NCBI GenBank assembly: GCA_902493385.1 | Contig: CABUPO010000001.1 | Coordinates: 372,001-436,000, forward strand | Direction of reading: 5' to 3' | Length of the DNA: 64,000 nucleotides | DNA from: an uncultured Lachnospiraceae bacterium | GTDB taxonomy: Bacteria > Bacillota > Clostridia > Lachnospirales > Lachnospiraceae | Part shown: positions 18,424-26,632 of the stretch, in pieces | Layout of the letters: each line of letters opens with the position of its first letter | How positions within the stretch are numbered: the first letter of the stretch is position 1 | Notes under the pieces: generated by a model | Database searches by the model: none | Told to the model about the DNA's origin: nothing | What the model saw: the letters and a program-made list of their open reading frames with translations, nothing else | Translations under genes and position numbers: made by a program

Positions 18424-18639
18424 TTAAATCAACTCACAAAGAAAATCTTCAACAACGTCCATAAGCTGTATATCATCCAGCTTTTCTTTATTCAACAATT
18501 CTACAAATTCAGTTATTTTTACAAAATCCATTGTAATATCCGACACGGCTCTGCCAGTCGTAACGCATCTTATTCCATATGATATGTAGCCCTCCCCCTC
18601 GTAACTTGTAAAGCTTTCTTTTGTCACTTCATATTCCAT
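18424..18639 (-). CDS. small conserved protein, DUF6514-like
   Basis: Function unknown. It has 71 residues, acidic, soluble, starting MEYEVTKESF and ending DVVEDFLCELI. It resembles the short DUF6514 proteins common in Lachnospiraceae, which look like small alpha-beta proteins. The ribosome site AGGCAGG lies about 7 nt before the ATG. It stands alone between the LRR gene and a regulatory gap. The family call is from memory of the pattern and is less certain than the reading frame itself. Confidence 0.7.
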   Translation of the reverse strand: MEYEVTKESFTSYEGEGYISYGIRCVTTGRAVSDITMDFVKITEFVELLNKEKLDDIQLMDVVEDFLCELI

Positions 18640-18728
18640 ATTTTACCTGCCTTTCTTTTGCCGGAATATAATATCACGTATATATTCAATATTCTACACA
18701 AAATACGTTAAAATTCCGTTAATATGGC

Positions 18729-18757
18729 TTGACAATAAAGCAGGAAGAATGTATTAT
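18729..18757 (+). promoter_or_regulatory. sigma-A promoter of the small RNA unit
   Basis: TTGACA (18729-18734), exactly 17 nt, then TATTAT (18752-18757). Transcription should start near 18763, only a few bases before a terminator hairpin. Confidence 0.7.
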
Positions 18758-18762
18758 TAAAG

Positions 18763-18805
18763 AGCAGTCAAGGGAGATCGCGTTTGATTTTCCTTGCTTT
18801 TTTTT
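18763..18805 (+). ncRNA. candidate tiny RNA (about 43 nt) made of a terminator hairpin
   Basis: Between the predicted start near 18763 and the T-run at 18798-18805 there is little more than an 11-bp hairpin: 18769-18779 pairs with 18786-18796 around the loop GCGTTT, with two G-U pairs. It could be a very short regulatory RNA, or a promoter whose transcripts mostly end early and sometimes read on into the structured region after it. Function unknown. Confidence 0.4.
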
Positions 18806-18910
18806 AGCCTTTATCATTTATTTCTACAAACGAAATACCACATAATATACTACGTGGAATTGTTGCTTGCAGCAATAAATGATTGCCTATAAAGTTAGTT
18901 CTCTATTCCC

Positions 18911-18942
18911 CAAAACAGGCCGCAGATATGCGGTCTGTTTTG
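18911..18942. terminator. bidirectional terminator after the CmpB-like gene
   Basis: CAAAACAGGCCGCA (18911-18924) pairs with TGCGGTCTGTTTTG (18929-18942) around a 4-nt loop; the A/T-rich arms give a T-run on each strand. It ends the minus-strand gene that stops at 18945. Confidence 0.75.
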
Positions 18943-18944
18943 CA

Positions 18945-19349
18945 TTATCCATACAATTTTACAGTTATGCTGTCAAGCGCTTTATTTAATAATATTGCGG
19001 GATAACTGACTATATACCACAAAAGCATAAACGGCACGCATATCTGACCCAGCACCTGAAACGGCATCCTGCTGTAATCCCATACACGAAGTCCATACAC
19101 GCCGTTTACAACCATTCCAAATGCAAATTCAAGCACGGTAATAATTATCATGCACCATACCATCTCCTGCCATACAGATATTCTTCCGCCTGACATTTCA
19201 TGTACAACGCCGCAAAGCACAAAACAAAGCCCTCCCAAAATAAACATTGTCCAGTGTGAATATCCTCTGTATATAAGCTCAATAAGAAAATATAATCCGC
19301 CTCCAAAAAGCATTTTTATAATATAGATAATAATTTTTTTCACATTCAT
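18945..19349 (-). CDS. CmpB-like membrane protein (putative ABC-transporter type IV family)
   Basis: Integral membrane protein of the family labelled ABC_trans_CmpB; no transport role is proven. The 134 residues contain about four membrane helices and the family signature ELIYRGYSHWTMFILGGLCF near residues 25-45, then VWDYSRMPFQVLGQICVPF. The ATG at 19349 has GGAG 9 nt upstream; earlier ATGs lack a site. No ATPase partner is adjacent. It is divergent from the arabinofuranosidase gene. Confidence 0.78.
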   Translation of the reverse strand: MNVKKIIIYIIKMLFGGGLYFLIELIYRGYSHWTMFILGGLCFVLCGVVHEMSGGRISVWQEMVWCMIIITVLEFAFGMVVNGVYGLRVWDYSRMPFQVLGQICVPFMLLWYIVSYPAILLNKALDSITVKLYG

Positions 19350-19466
19350 TATTTCATACTCCATTTTCTTCAATAATGATATAATGTCAATTTTTTGACT
19401 GATTAATTCATGGCAATATACGGTTATCTATGTTATACTTCAAAAAAAATCAAAGGAGACAAGTAT

Positions 19467-20975
19467 ATGTTTAAAGCATCTTTAATAACTGACAAGTATT
19501 TTAAGGTCGGTGAAATTGACCCCAGAATCTATGGTTCATTCATTGAACATCTTGGCCGTGCAGTATATGAAGGAATATACCAGCCGGACAGTCCGTTCGC
19601 AGACGAGAACGGATTCAGAAAAGATACCGCAGCTCTTGTAAAAGAACTTAATGTTCCTATTGTACGTTATCCTGGCGGTAATTTTGTATCCGCATACGAT
19701 TGGGAAGACAGCGTAGGCCCTGTAAACGAACGCAGGAAAAGGCCTGAGCTTGCATGGCAGGTAATTGAAAGCAATGAATTCGGCTTAAACGAGTTTATGA
19801 ACTGGTCGAAGCTTGCAGGTACTGCGCCGATGATGGCTGTCAATCTTGGAACACGTGGAATAGACGCCGCAAGAAACGTACTTGAATACTGCAACTTTAA
19901 AGAAGGCACTTATTACAGCGACCTCAGAAAGAAGCACGGCTTTACAGACCCTCACAATATTAAGCTATGGTGTCTTGGCAATGAGATGGACGGTCCTTGG
20001 CAGATAGGCCACAAATCAGCCCACGAATATGGCTCTCTTGCATGGGAAACTGCTAAAGCCATGAAGACTCTGGACCCTTCAATTGAACTTGTAGTCTGCG
20101 GAAGCAGCGGACTTATGATGCCTACATTCGGCGACTGGGAAGCTACTGTTCTCGACTACTGCTATGATTCGGTAGACTACGTTTCACTTCATACATATTA
20201 TAATAACCACGCGGATGATTCTGCTGATTTCCTTGCAAACTCTGTTGGAATGAATGATTTTATCAAATCTGTTGTTGCCACCTGCGATTACATCAAAGGC
20301 AAAAAGCATAGCAAAAAGCAGATTAATCTTTCATTTGACGAATGGAACGTATGGTATCATTCCAACGAAGCAGATAAACAGCTTGAAAAATGGGTACATG
20401 CTCCTCATCAGCTTGAAGACGTATATAATATGGAAGACGCGCTCTTAGTCGGCAGTATGCTGATAACCTTAATCAATAACTGCGACCGCGTTAAGGTTGC
20501 GTGCCTCGCGCAGCTTGTTAATGTTATCGCTCCTATCATGACTTCCGATACAGGCGCATGGAGACAGACTATATTCTACCCATTTATGCATGCATCCAAC
20601 TACGGACGCGGCACTGTTCTCCAGACAATATGTGATTCACCTGTATATGACAGTAAAAATTACTCAGGCGTTCCTTACATTGACAATGCTGTAATATGGA
20701 ACGAAGAAACAGACAGCATTACAATTCTTGCCGTCAATAAATCATTTACCGAGGACGCTGAACTTACATGCGATTTGCGTCAGTTCGGCGATATACGTAT
20801 TAACGAGCATATCGTTCTTACACATGACGACTTAAAAGCCGAGAATACGGAAAATAATCCTGTGAACGTAGCGCCGGTACATTTTGATAAGGATACGGCT
20901 GACAACGGAAAATGTACAATCATACTTCCAAAACAGTCATGGAATGTAATAAGGATAAAATACAGCCCTCTATAA
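19467..20975 (+). CDS. alpha-L-arabinofuranosidase, GH51
   Basis: Removes arabinofuranosyl side groups from arabinan and arabinoxylan fragments; probably intracellular, as there is no signal peptide. The 502 residues match GH51 over the full length. The acid/base Glu lies in WCLGNEMDGPW near residue 170 and the nucleophile Glu in LSFDEWNVWY near residue 290, followed by the C-terminal beta-sandwich. The ATG at 19467 has AAAGGAG 8 nt upstream. It is a single gene, with no transporter beside it. With the alpha-galactosidase at the window start it points to use of plant cell-wall sugars. Confidence 0.95.
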   Translation: MFKASLITDKYFKVGEIDPRIYGSFIEHLGRAVYEGIYQPDSPFADENGFRKDTAALVKELNVPIVRYPGGNFVSAYDWEDSVGPVNERRKRPELAWQVIESNEFGLNEFMNWSKLAGTAPMMAVNLGTRGIDAARNVLEYCNFKEGTYYSDLRKKHGFTDPHNIKLWCLGNEMDGPWQIGHKSAHEYGSLAWETAKAMKTLDPSIELVVCGSSGLMMPTFGDWEATVLDYCYDSVDYVSLHTYYNNHADDSADFLANSVGMNDFIKSVVATCDYIKGKKHSKKQINLSFDEWNVWYHSNEADKQLEKWVHAPHQLEDVYNMEDALLVGSMLITLINNCDRVKVACLAQLVNVIAPIMTSDTGAWRQTIFYPFMHASNYGRGTVLQTICDSPVYDSKNYSGVPYIDNAVIWNEETDSITILAVNKSFTEDAELTCDLRQFGDIRINEHIVLTHDDLKAENTENNPVNVAPVHFDKDTADNGKCTIILPKQSWNVIRIKYSPL

Positions 20976-21083
20976 AAAACAAGCCAAACAAATTAACAAA
21001 TGATATGCCAGCTTCAATGCCGTCGGCTTTTGTACATGTGAAATATATAAAAGCTACAAGACAATAGTCTGGCACAGAAAAAA

Positions 21084-23369
21084 TTATACCTGCTCATCCT
21101 CTATGCTCTGAGGCTGCACTGCATCCGTAACAGCCGGAATATCAGGCGCCGGTGTTGCTGTTATCACTGGCGCTTCTGTTGCCTTAACTGGCTCTGTGGC
21201 AGCCGGAGCTTCGGTAACAGGATTCTGTGGAACAACATCGCTTACAGGCGGCTGCGTCACTTCATAATCACCGTTGTCTTCGTCATAGCCTTCGTCATAT
21301 TCTTCATCATCTTCAATGTAATCATCCGGAACCTTGGTTTCTTTCGGCTCTTCTGTATTATAATGTACCGGCTCTGAAGTCTCGCTTTTTTCAAATTCCT
21401 TATTTTCAAGCCCCTCGTGTATCTGATTCATATAAGCATTCCATATATGCAAAGGATATGTGTTGCCAAGAAGATTATCTATGCTCTTCGGCGTATCGCA
21501 GCCAACCCATATAACAGTTGTATAATACGGAGTATATCCGGCAAACCAACCGTCCTTATGTTCATTAGTCGTACCTGTTTTTCCTGCACATGACATTCCG
21601 TCTAATTCATATCCGCGCGCCGTACCCTTTGTAAGCACTCCACGCAGCACATCTGTCATCATCATTGCCGCATCTTTATCATAGATTCTCTTTTCATCAA
21701 ATATTTCATCCGTAACGACTTCGTTTCCTTCCGAATCGGTAATAGCCATTATACATGTAGGCTCGCGGAATACCCCTTTGTTTTCTATCGCGGCATATGC
21801 AGACGCCATCTCAACCGGGCTTACGCCATTGGTAAGTCCGCCTAAAGAGGATGCAAGAGTATAATCCTCTGATACAAGCCTCGAAAAATTCATATCAACA
21901 AAATAATTTAAACATTTCTTTGGCGTAAGCTCTGAAAAGAGCTTCCATGCAACAGTATTCACTGAATATTCCACCGCCGTCCTTAATGATATATTACCCA
22001 TATATCTTCCGTTGGAATTTTTCGGCCCGTCTTTAATCGGTTCATCCTTAATAATATCCGATGCATCGTATCCGCTGTCAAAGGCCGGAGCATATACTGC
22101 AATAGGCTTCACCGCGCTTCCCGGCTGCCTGTAGCTCTGATATGCCCTGTTAAACGTATATCCGGTAATGGACGACTGACTTCGTCCTCCGACTATAGCA
22201 ACAACCTTTCCATTATCGTTATCTATACATACTCCGGCTCCCTGAAACTCAAATATTCCGTCTTCGCCTTTTTCCTTATTTTCAGACAGCTCTTCATTTA
22301 TCGTCTTCTGAAGCGCCTTCTGCTTTGACATATCTATTGACGTATATATTCTGTAACCCGCGCGGTAAAGCTGCTGCTGGCACTGTGAATACATATCGCT
22401 GTATAATTCGTCATATTCCTCGTCCTTTGATTTATCAATGCCATATTCAAACTTAAAGCCCGACTCCTTCATAAGCGCCTTTACAGCACAGTTGGTAACA
22501 TATGTTTCTATATAATTGCGCTTCTTAGTTTCAGGAACGTTAAGCTTAATCTCCTCAGCGACCGCTTCATTATACTCATCCTGAGTAATATCTCCCTCCG
22601 ACAGCATCTGATTAAGAATCCTGTTCTTTCTCTCTACAGTATTATTATAATTAACGATAGGATCATATCTTATCGGACTATTAGGTATCGAGCATAAAAA
22701 CGCAATCTGCGCCAGACTGAGTTCGCTGCAGCTTTTACTGAAATATCCCCTGCTTGCGGCCTCCAGCCCATAATATCCATTAGCAAAATATATGTTATTT
22801 ATATAAAATTCCAGTATCTGCTCCTTTGAATACTTCTTTTCAAGCTCAATAGCAATAAACATTTCCTTAATCTTGCGCGACCATTCTTTAGCGTTGTTAA
22901 GATAAATATTTCTGGCAAGCTGCTGGGTTATCGTACTTCCGCCTCTCTTTATCTGTCCCTTATTCTTAACCAGTGAAACTGCGGCGGCGGCTACAGCCTT
23001 TAAATCTATTCCCTTATGGCTGTAAAATTTCCTGTCTTCCGTATCTATCATCGCATTTTCCGCTGCGTCGGGTATCTCGTCAAGCCCGATATAATACATA
23101 TCCTTATCGCCTTTAAGCTGGGCAATCTGCTTTCCGTTTATATCATATACAAGCGAAGTTGCGGAAGCTTTAAACGTATCCGGCGTAGAAGCTTCAACAA
23201 GCGCCTTTGCGTCATTTTTTGCTGCAATAATATCGTCTCCGTATCTGGCATACAGAAACAATGTTATACCCAGCATCATAATCAAAAACAACAGCAGTAT
23301 AACCTTTAATATAAATCTGCGCTTAGTATGTTTTTTCTTCTTAGGTGTCTTCTTTTTTTTCTGTACCAT
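21084..23369 (-). CDS. class A penicillin-binding protein (PBP1A type)
   Basis: Bifunctional peptidoglycan synthase: the glycosyltransferase domain polymerises glycan strands and the transpeptidase domain cross-links them outside the membrane. The 761 residues have a Lys-rich cytoplasmic start, one membrane helix (about residues 20-45), a GT51 domain with EDRKFYSHKG and RGGSTITQQLARN, and a penicillin-binding domain with SAVK, SVN and KTGTT motifs. The last 90 residues are a disordered tail rich in Asp/Glu, Pro, Thr and Ala (APVITATPAPDIPAV). I chose the ATG at 23369, with AAGGCGG 8 nt upstream; a GTG three codons earlier overlaps that site. Confidence 0.95.
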   Translation of the reverse strand: MVQKKKKTPKKKKHTKRRFILKVILLLFLIMMLGITLFLYARYGDDIIAAKNDAKALVEASTPDTFKASATSLVYDINGKQIAQLKGDKDMYYIGLDEIPDAAENAMIDTEDRKFYSHKGIDLKAVAAAAVSLVKNKGQIKRGGSTITQQLARNIYLNNAKEWSRKIKEMFIAIELEKKYSKEQILEFYINNIYFANGYYGLEAASRGYFSKSCSELSLAQIAFLCSIPNSPIRYDPIVNYNNTVERKNRILNQMLSEGDITQDEYNEAVAEEIKLNVPETKKRNYIETYVTNCAVKALMKESGFKFEYGIDKSKDEEYDELYSDMYSQCQQQLYRAGYRIYTSIDMSKQKALQKTINEELSENKEKGEDGIFEFQGAGVCIDNDNGKVVAIVGGRSQSSITGYTFNRAYQSYRQPGSAVKPIAVYAPAFDSGYDASDIIKDEPIKDGPKNSNGRYMGNISLRTAVEYSVNTVAWKLFSELTPKKCLNYFVDMNFSRLVSEDYTLASSLGGLTNGVSPVEMASAYAAIENKGVFREPTCIMAITDSEGNEVVTDEIFDEKRIYDKDAAMMMTDVLRGVLTKGTARGYELDGMSCAGKTGTTNEHKDGWFAGYTPYYTTVIWVGCDTPKSIDNLLGNTYPLHIWNAYMNQIHEGLENKEFEKSETSEPVHYNTEEPKETKVPDDYIEDDEEYDEGYDEDNGDYEVTQPPVSDVVPQNPVTEAPAATEPVKATEAPVITATPAPDIPAVTDAVQPQSIEDEQV

Positions 23370-23453
23370 ACATATCACCGCCTTATCGTTTATTCGACTA
23401 TAGTAACATTAACCTTGCATATATTCAAGAAAAAAGGTACTATATACAAGACT

Positions 23454-23496
23454 AAAGTGAGTTCGAGACCTTCCTCACTTAAAACAAAACTAAAGG
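23454..23496 (+). promoter_or_regulatory. preQ1-I riboswitch upstream of queT
   Basis: A 7-bp stem AAGTGAG (23455-23461)/CTCACTT (23474-23480) closes a 12-nt loop TTCGAGACCTTC. It is followed by an A-rich tail AAAACAAAACTAA running straight into the ribosome site AAGGAG. This is the compact layout of class I preQ1 aptamers, where the tail folds back on the loop when ligand binds and hides the ribosome site. The downstream gene is a QueT-type transporter, which fits the ligand. Confidence 0.72.
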
Positions 23497-23505
23497 AGAC
23501 AAAAT

Positions 23506-23991
23506 ATGAATAAGCAAATCAGATTTATCACTCAGGCTGCCGTTATCGCAGCCCTCTACATTGTCCTTACCTTTATTGCAAACGCGCTCGGTCTTGCAAA
23601 TCAGGCCGTTCAGGTAAGAATATCCGAAGCTCTGACAATACTTCCTGTATTTACGCCCGCAGCCATACCCGGACTCTTTGCAGGCTGTCTGCTGTCTAAC
23701 GTACTTACAGGCTGCGCGCTGCTTGATGTTTTATTTGGAAGCCTTGCAACACTTATAGGCGCAGTCGGTACATATGTACTAAAAAAACATAAATATGCCG
23801 CGCCGCTTCCTCCGATATTAGCCAATACAATTATAATACCGTTTGTATTAAAATATGTATATGAACTTAAAGATGCGATACCTTTCTTTATGCTCACAGT
23901 AGGCGCTGGAGAGATAATTTCATGTGGGATTCTCGGCGTTATATTATTAAAAGCGATTGAGAAAAACCAAAAAAATATATTTACATTATAA
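23506..23991 (+). CDS. queT: QueT-type queuosine precursor transporter (ECF S component)
   Basis: Predicted membrane subunit that imports a queuosine precursor (preQ1 or similar) with a shared ECF module. The 161 residues form about five helices with the QueT pattern: QAAVIAALYIVLTF, then NQAVQVRISEALTILP, FTPAAIPGLFAGCLLSN and LLDVLFGSLATLIGA. The ATG is preceded by AAAGGAG, which abuts a preQ1-I-like aptamer, so translation is probably switched off when the precursor is plentiful. No queuosine synthesis genes are nearby, suggesting salvage. Confidence 0.92.
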   Translation: MNKQIRFITQAAVIAALYIVLTFIANALGLANQAVQVRISEALTILPVFTPAAIPGLFAGCLLSNVLTGCALLDVLFGSLATLIGAVGTYVLKKHKYAAPLPPILANTIIIPFVLKYVYELKDAIPFFMLTVGAGEIISCGILGVILLKAIEKNQKNIFTL

Positions 23992-24023
23992 CAAATAATA
24001 CTGTATTTTTTATCAATATATGG

Positions 24024-24029
24024 TATAAT
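24024..24029 (+). promoter_or_regulatory. extended -10 box upstream of the VanY-like gene
   Basis: TGGTATAAT places TATAAT at 24024-24029 with TG just before it. No good -35 box is seen. It lies about 55 nt before the start codon of the carboxypeptidase gene. Confidence 0.45.
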
Positions 24030-24083
24030 TAGCGCAAAGATACAACAACCAGTTGGATATTGATATTAATATCGGAGGCACTA

Positions 24084-24920
24084 ATGAGAAAACTTACAGC
24101 CGCAATCTGCGGTATATTTATACTTATATTGATAATATGCTTTACAGATTCACATAATAATCAGGTCATTGCAGGCAACGAATCGGATGAATACGAATAT
24201 GAATACTATTATAGCGATACCGATAACAAGGAGGATTCTATGAATAGTATTTCAGCTTCAGACGAACCGCTTACAAAAGAAAGCCCCATAATAGATACCG
24301 AACCTGAAAGCATTACGGTATTTGTCAACAAAGAGTACTCGCTTCCTGACGATTACGTTCCGTCAGACCTTACAAGACCTTCCGTAAGATTTTACGGCAG
24401 TTACTCAGACGACAAAAGATATCTTCGCAAAAAAGCAGCCGCCGCACTTGAAGATATGTTTTCTGCCGCCGAAAAAGACGGCATAATCTTATACGGAGTT
24501 TCGGGCTACCGCTCATACGACCGTCAGAAGGAGATATACAATAACAACATTGTACAGCGAGGCTCCACTGCAACTAATAAGGTCTCTGCAGCTCCGGGCC
24601 ACAGCGAACACCAGACGGGTCTTGCTATTGATATATCCAATGCTTCTCTCGGCTGTACCCTTTCGGAGGAATTTGGCGAATCTAAAGAGGGCAGATGGGT
24701 TGCAAAGCATTGCGCCAAATACGGATATATTATCAGGTATCCTAAGAATATGCAAAAGATTACCGGATATTCATATGAGCCCTGGCATATAAGATATGTC
24801 GGCAAAAAAGCAGCCGCATACATTTCACAGAATAAGATTACATTTGAAGAATATTTTGGTTACACGCCTTCATTTTCATATGAAAGCGACATTATATCCG
24901 ACATAAAGGTTAATCCATAA
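24084..24920 (+). CDS. D-alanyl-D-alanine carboxypeptidase, VanY/M15B family
   Basis: Zinc peptidase that trims the terminal D-Ala from peptidoglycan stems, acting outside the membrane. The 278 residues start with an N-terminal signal or anchor helix (AAICGIFILILIICF), an acidic Tyr/Asp-rich linker, then the M15B core: VSGYRSYDRQ near residue 150, the metal-binding PGHSEHQTGLAIDIS and the final PWHIRYVG His motif. The ATG at 24084 has GGAGG 6 nt upstream. A lone VanY-type gene without vanRS or ligase genes indicates ordinary cell-wall maintenance rather than glycopeptide resistance. It is followed 17 nt later by plsC. Confidence 0.92.
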   Translation: MRKLTAAICGIFILILIICFTDSHNNQVIAGNESDEYEYEYYYSDTDNKEDSMNSISASDEPLTKESPIIDTEPESITVFVNKEYSLPDDYVPSDLTRPSVRFYGSYSDDKRYLRKKAAAALEDMFSAAEKDGIILYGVSGYRSYDRQKEIYNNNIVQRGSTATNKVSAAPGHSEHQTGLAIDISNASLGCTLSEEFGESKEGRWVAKHCAKYGYIIRYPKNMQKITGYSYEPWHIRYVGKKAAAYISQNKITFEEYFGYTPSFSYESDIISDIKVNP

Positions 24921-24937
24921 CACAAGGAGATAACATT

Positions 24938-25666
24938 TTGAGAACGATTATTATAGTTATTACACTTATTATTATTGCGATACTGAGCATACCGCTGTAT
25001 CTTGTGACATACATTATCGGACTTATAAGTCCTCTGAAGAAGCATGCGTTTGCACAAAAAATAGTCAGCGTTGTTTTTCGGTTCTGGCTGTGGCTTTCAG
25101 GTACTGACTATACAATATACGGGCTTGAAAGGGTCCCGAAAGACGAACCTGTTCTGTATATTGCCAATCATCGTTCTTATTTTGATATTATACTAAGCTA
25201 TGCTTATGTGCCTACAATGACTTCATATGTATCAAAAGACCTGCTTAAAAAATTTCCCTGCATTGCACAGTGGATGTATTTTCTTAACTGCATGTTCTTA
25301 AACAGAGACGATTTAAAAAGCGGTCTTCAGATGATAAAGAACAGCATTTCTCTTATTAATAACGAAAAGCTTTCTGTCTACATTGCCCCTGAGGGCACGC
25401 GCAATACATCCGACACTCTTCTTCCGTTTAAGGAGGGAAGCTTTAAAATTGCTACAAGAACTAATTGCAAAATTGTTCCTGTATGTTATACTAACACAGA
25501 GAATATTTTAGAAACACATGCTCCCTGGATAAAAAAAGCCTCTGTTACAATGGAATTTGGAGAGCCAATTGATATTACGGATATGAGCCGCGATGAAAAA
25601 AGGGCTCTTGGCGAAAAAGTCCGTAGTATTATTCAGGAGATGTATGACGAAAGGAGAAACCCATGA
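24938..25666 (+). CDS. plsC: 1-acyl-sn-glycerol-3-phosphate acyltransferase
   Basis: Adds the second fatty acid to lysophosphatidic acid, giving phosphatidic acid at the inner membrane. The 242 residues begin with a hydrophobic helix and then show the acyltransferase motifs NHRSYFD (HX4D, near residue 72) and APEGTRN (EGTR, near residue 150). Translation starts at TTG, supported by AAGGAGAT 6 nt upstream and no better ATG. The stop overlaps the ATG of the next gene by 4 nt. Confidence 0.93.
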   Translation: MRTIIIVITLIIIAILSIPLYLVTYIIGLISPLKKHAFAQKIVSVVFRFWLWLSGTDYTIYGLERVPKDEPVLYIANHRSYFDIILSYAYVPTMTSYVSKDLLKKFPCIAQWMYFLNCMFLNRDDLKSGLQMIKNSISLINNEKLSVYIAPEGTRNTSDTLLPFKEGSFKIATRTNCKIVPVCYTNTENILETHAPWIKKASVTMEFGEPIDITDMSRDEKRALGEKVRSIIQEMYDERRNP

Positions 25667-26172
25667 TTAATACTGCGCCTACTCCGATGTTACTTGCATG
25701 GAATACGGTTCTTACAGTTATACTTATAGTTCTTGCCGTTCTTTTAACAATATTTATTGTGCTTAGTATTATCGGAAGAAAGATGCAAAAAAAGCAAGCT
25801 GACAATGAAGATGCAATGAAGCAGGCCGCTCAGGTAATGTCACTGCTTATTATCGACAAAAAGCGTATGAAGCTTAACGAAGCAGGACTGCCGCCAATAG
25901 TTATGGAACAGACGCCAAAATATATGCGCCGCGCCAAGCTTCCTATTGCAAAAGTCAGAGCCGGTTCCAGAATGATGAATCTTATATGTGATGAGAAGAT
26001 TTTTCCGCTTCTTCCTATAAAAAAAGAAGTAAAAGCAGTAGTAAGCGGAATATACATTATGGACATAAAGAGCTCCCGCAACAATCTGGAAGCGCCGTCT
26101 AAGACAAAAGTCGGAAGACTTGCAAAGCTTAGAATGAAAGCTCAGAAAACATTAGAAGACAGTAAAAAATAA
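25663..26172 (+). CDS. conserved membrane-anchored protein of unknown function
   Basis: I do not recognise the family. The 169 residues have one strong N-terminal membrane helix (about residues 12-37, VLTVILIVLAVLLTIFIVLSII), then a Lys/Arg-rich, predicted cytoplasmic domain (KKRMKLNEAGLPPIVME, KYMRRAKLPIAKVRAG). The domain has no catalytic motif I can name and ends in a basic tail. The start overlaps plsC in ATGA, so the two are coupled and may both act at the membrane. A hairpin follows. Confidence 0.72.
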   Translation: MINTAPTPMLLAWNTVLTVILIVLAVLLTIFIVLSIIGRKMQKKQADNEDAMKQAAQVMSLLIIDKKRMKLNEAGLPPIVMEQTPKYMRRAKLPIAKVRAGSRMMNLICDEKIFPLLPIKKEVKAVVSGIYIMDIKSSRNNLEAPSKTKVGRLAKLRMKAQKTLEDSKK

Positions 26173-26179
26173 TCTAAAC

Positions 26180-26207
26180 GAGCTGCCGGGAAACGCCCTG
26201 GCAGCTC
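26180..26207. terminator. hairpin between convergent genes
   Basis: GAGCTGCCGGG pairs with CCC-T-GGCAGCTC around a 5-nt loop (one bulged T). It lies between the end of the plus-strand operon at 26172 and the end of the minus-strand DUF1934 gene at 26213. The T-run is poor on both sides. Confidence 0.55.
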
Positions 26208-26212
26208 ATTTA

Positions 26213-26632
26213 TCACTGGTACACAATATTAATTTCGACAGTACAATCAGATATATATGTATAATTGATATCAAGCATGTATTCTATTCTTATAAGCTCT
26301 CTATCTTCCTTTTTAATGATATCGAGCTTTTTAGTAACAAATCCCGCAATCATACTGCCAAGCGGCGTTCTATAAGAGGTTACGCAGTTATGGTCTTTTT
26401 CAAATACCATACAGTTCATTCCAATAACGTCGCTTCTTCTTATCTGAACAGTTTTATCATCATATATTATTACACATTTGGTAATATTATTTTCATTATC
26501 TGTTTCATTATATCTGACATATGTTTTTCCGTTCCGTGTATAAAGCTTTCCTTTAGAAAGAAGCTCAACCGAGTCATGTTCATCACTAATTATCTGATTC
26601 CCGCTGATTGAAACAATAACATCTTTATTCAT
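26213..26632 (-). CDS. DUF1934 (YwiB-like) protein
   Basis: Function unknown. The 139 residues fit the DUF1934 family, a small calycin-like beta barrel: an N-terminal VSISGNQ strand, KLYTRNGKTYVRYNET, and the C-terminal IRIEYMLDINYTYIS region before the end. Its ATG overlaps the stop of murI by 4 nt. It is the last gene of spoIIR-ddl-murI-DUF1934. Confidence 0.85.
   Translation of the reverse strand: MNKDVIVSISGNQIISDEHDSVELLSKGKLYTRNGKTYVRYNETDNENNITKCVIIYDDKTVQIRRSDVIGMNCMVFEKDHNCVTSYRTPLGSMIAGFVTKKLDIIKKEDRELIRIEYMLDINYTYISDCTVEINIVYQ

Larger units (their letters stand above)
18640..18944. other. 305-nt gap with a tiny transcription unit and an inverted-repeat structure
   Basis: No protein gene is supported here. 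From left to right it holds AT-rich sequence, a consensus plus-strand promoter (18729-18757), an 11-bp hairpin with eight Ts (18769-18805), an inverted repeat ATCATTTATT/AATAAATGAT (18813-18883) enclosing two smaller hairpins, and a bidirectional terminator (18911-18942). Confidence 0.7.

Noticed and set aside
24084..24920. Glycopeptide resistance determinant (vanY)
   Set aside because: No vanRS, vanH, vanA/B-type ligase or vanX is present; the ddl gene nearby belongs to a separate operon with murI and looks like an ordinary D-Ala-D-Ala ligase.
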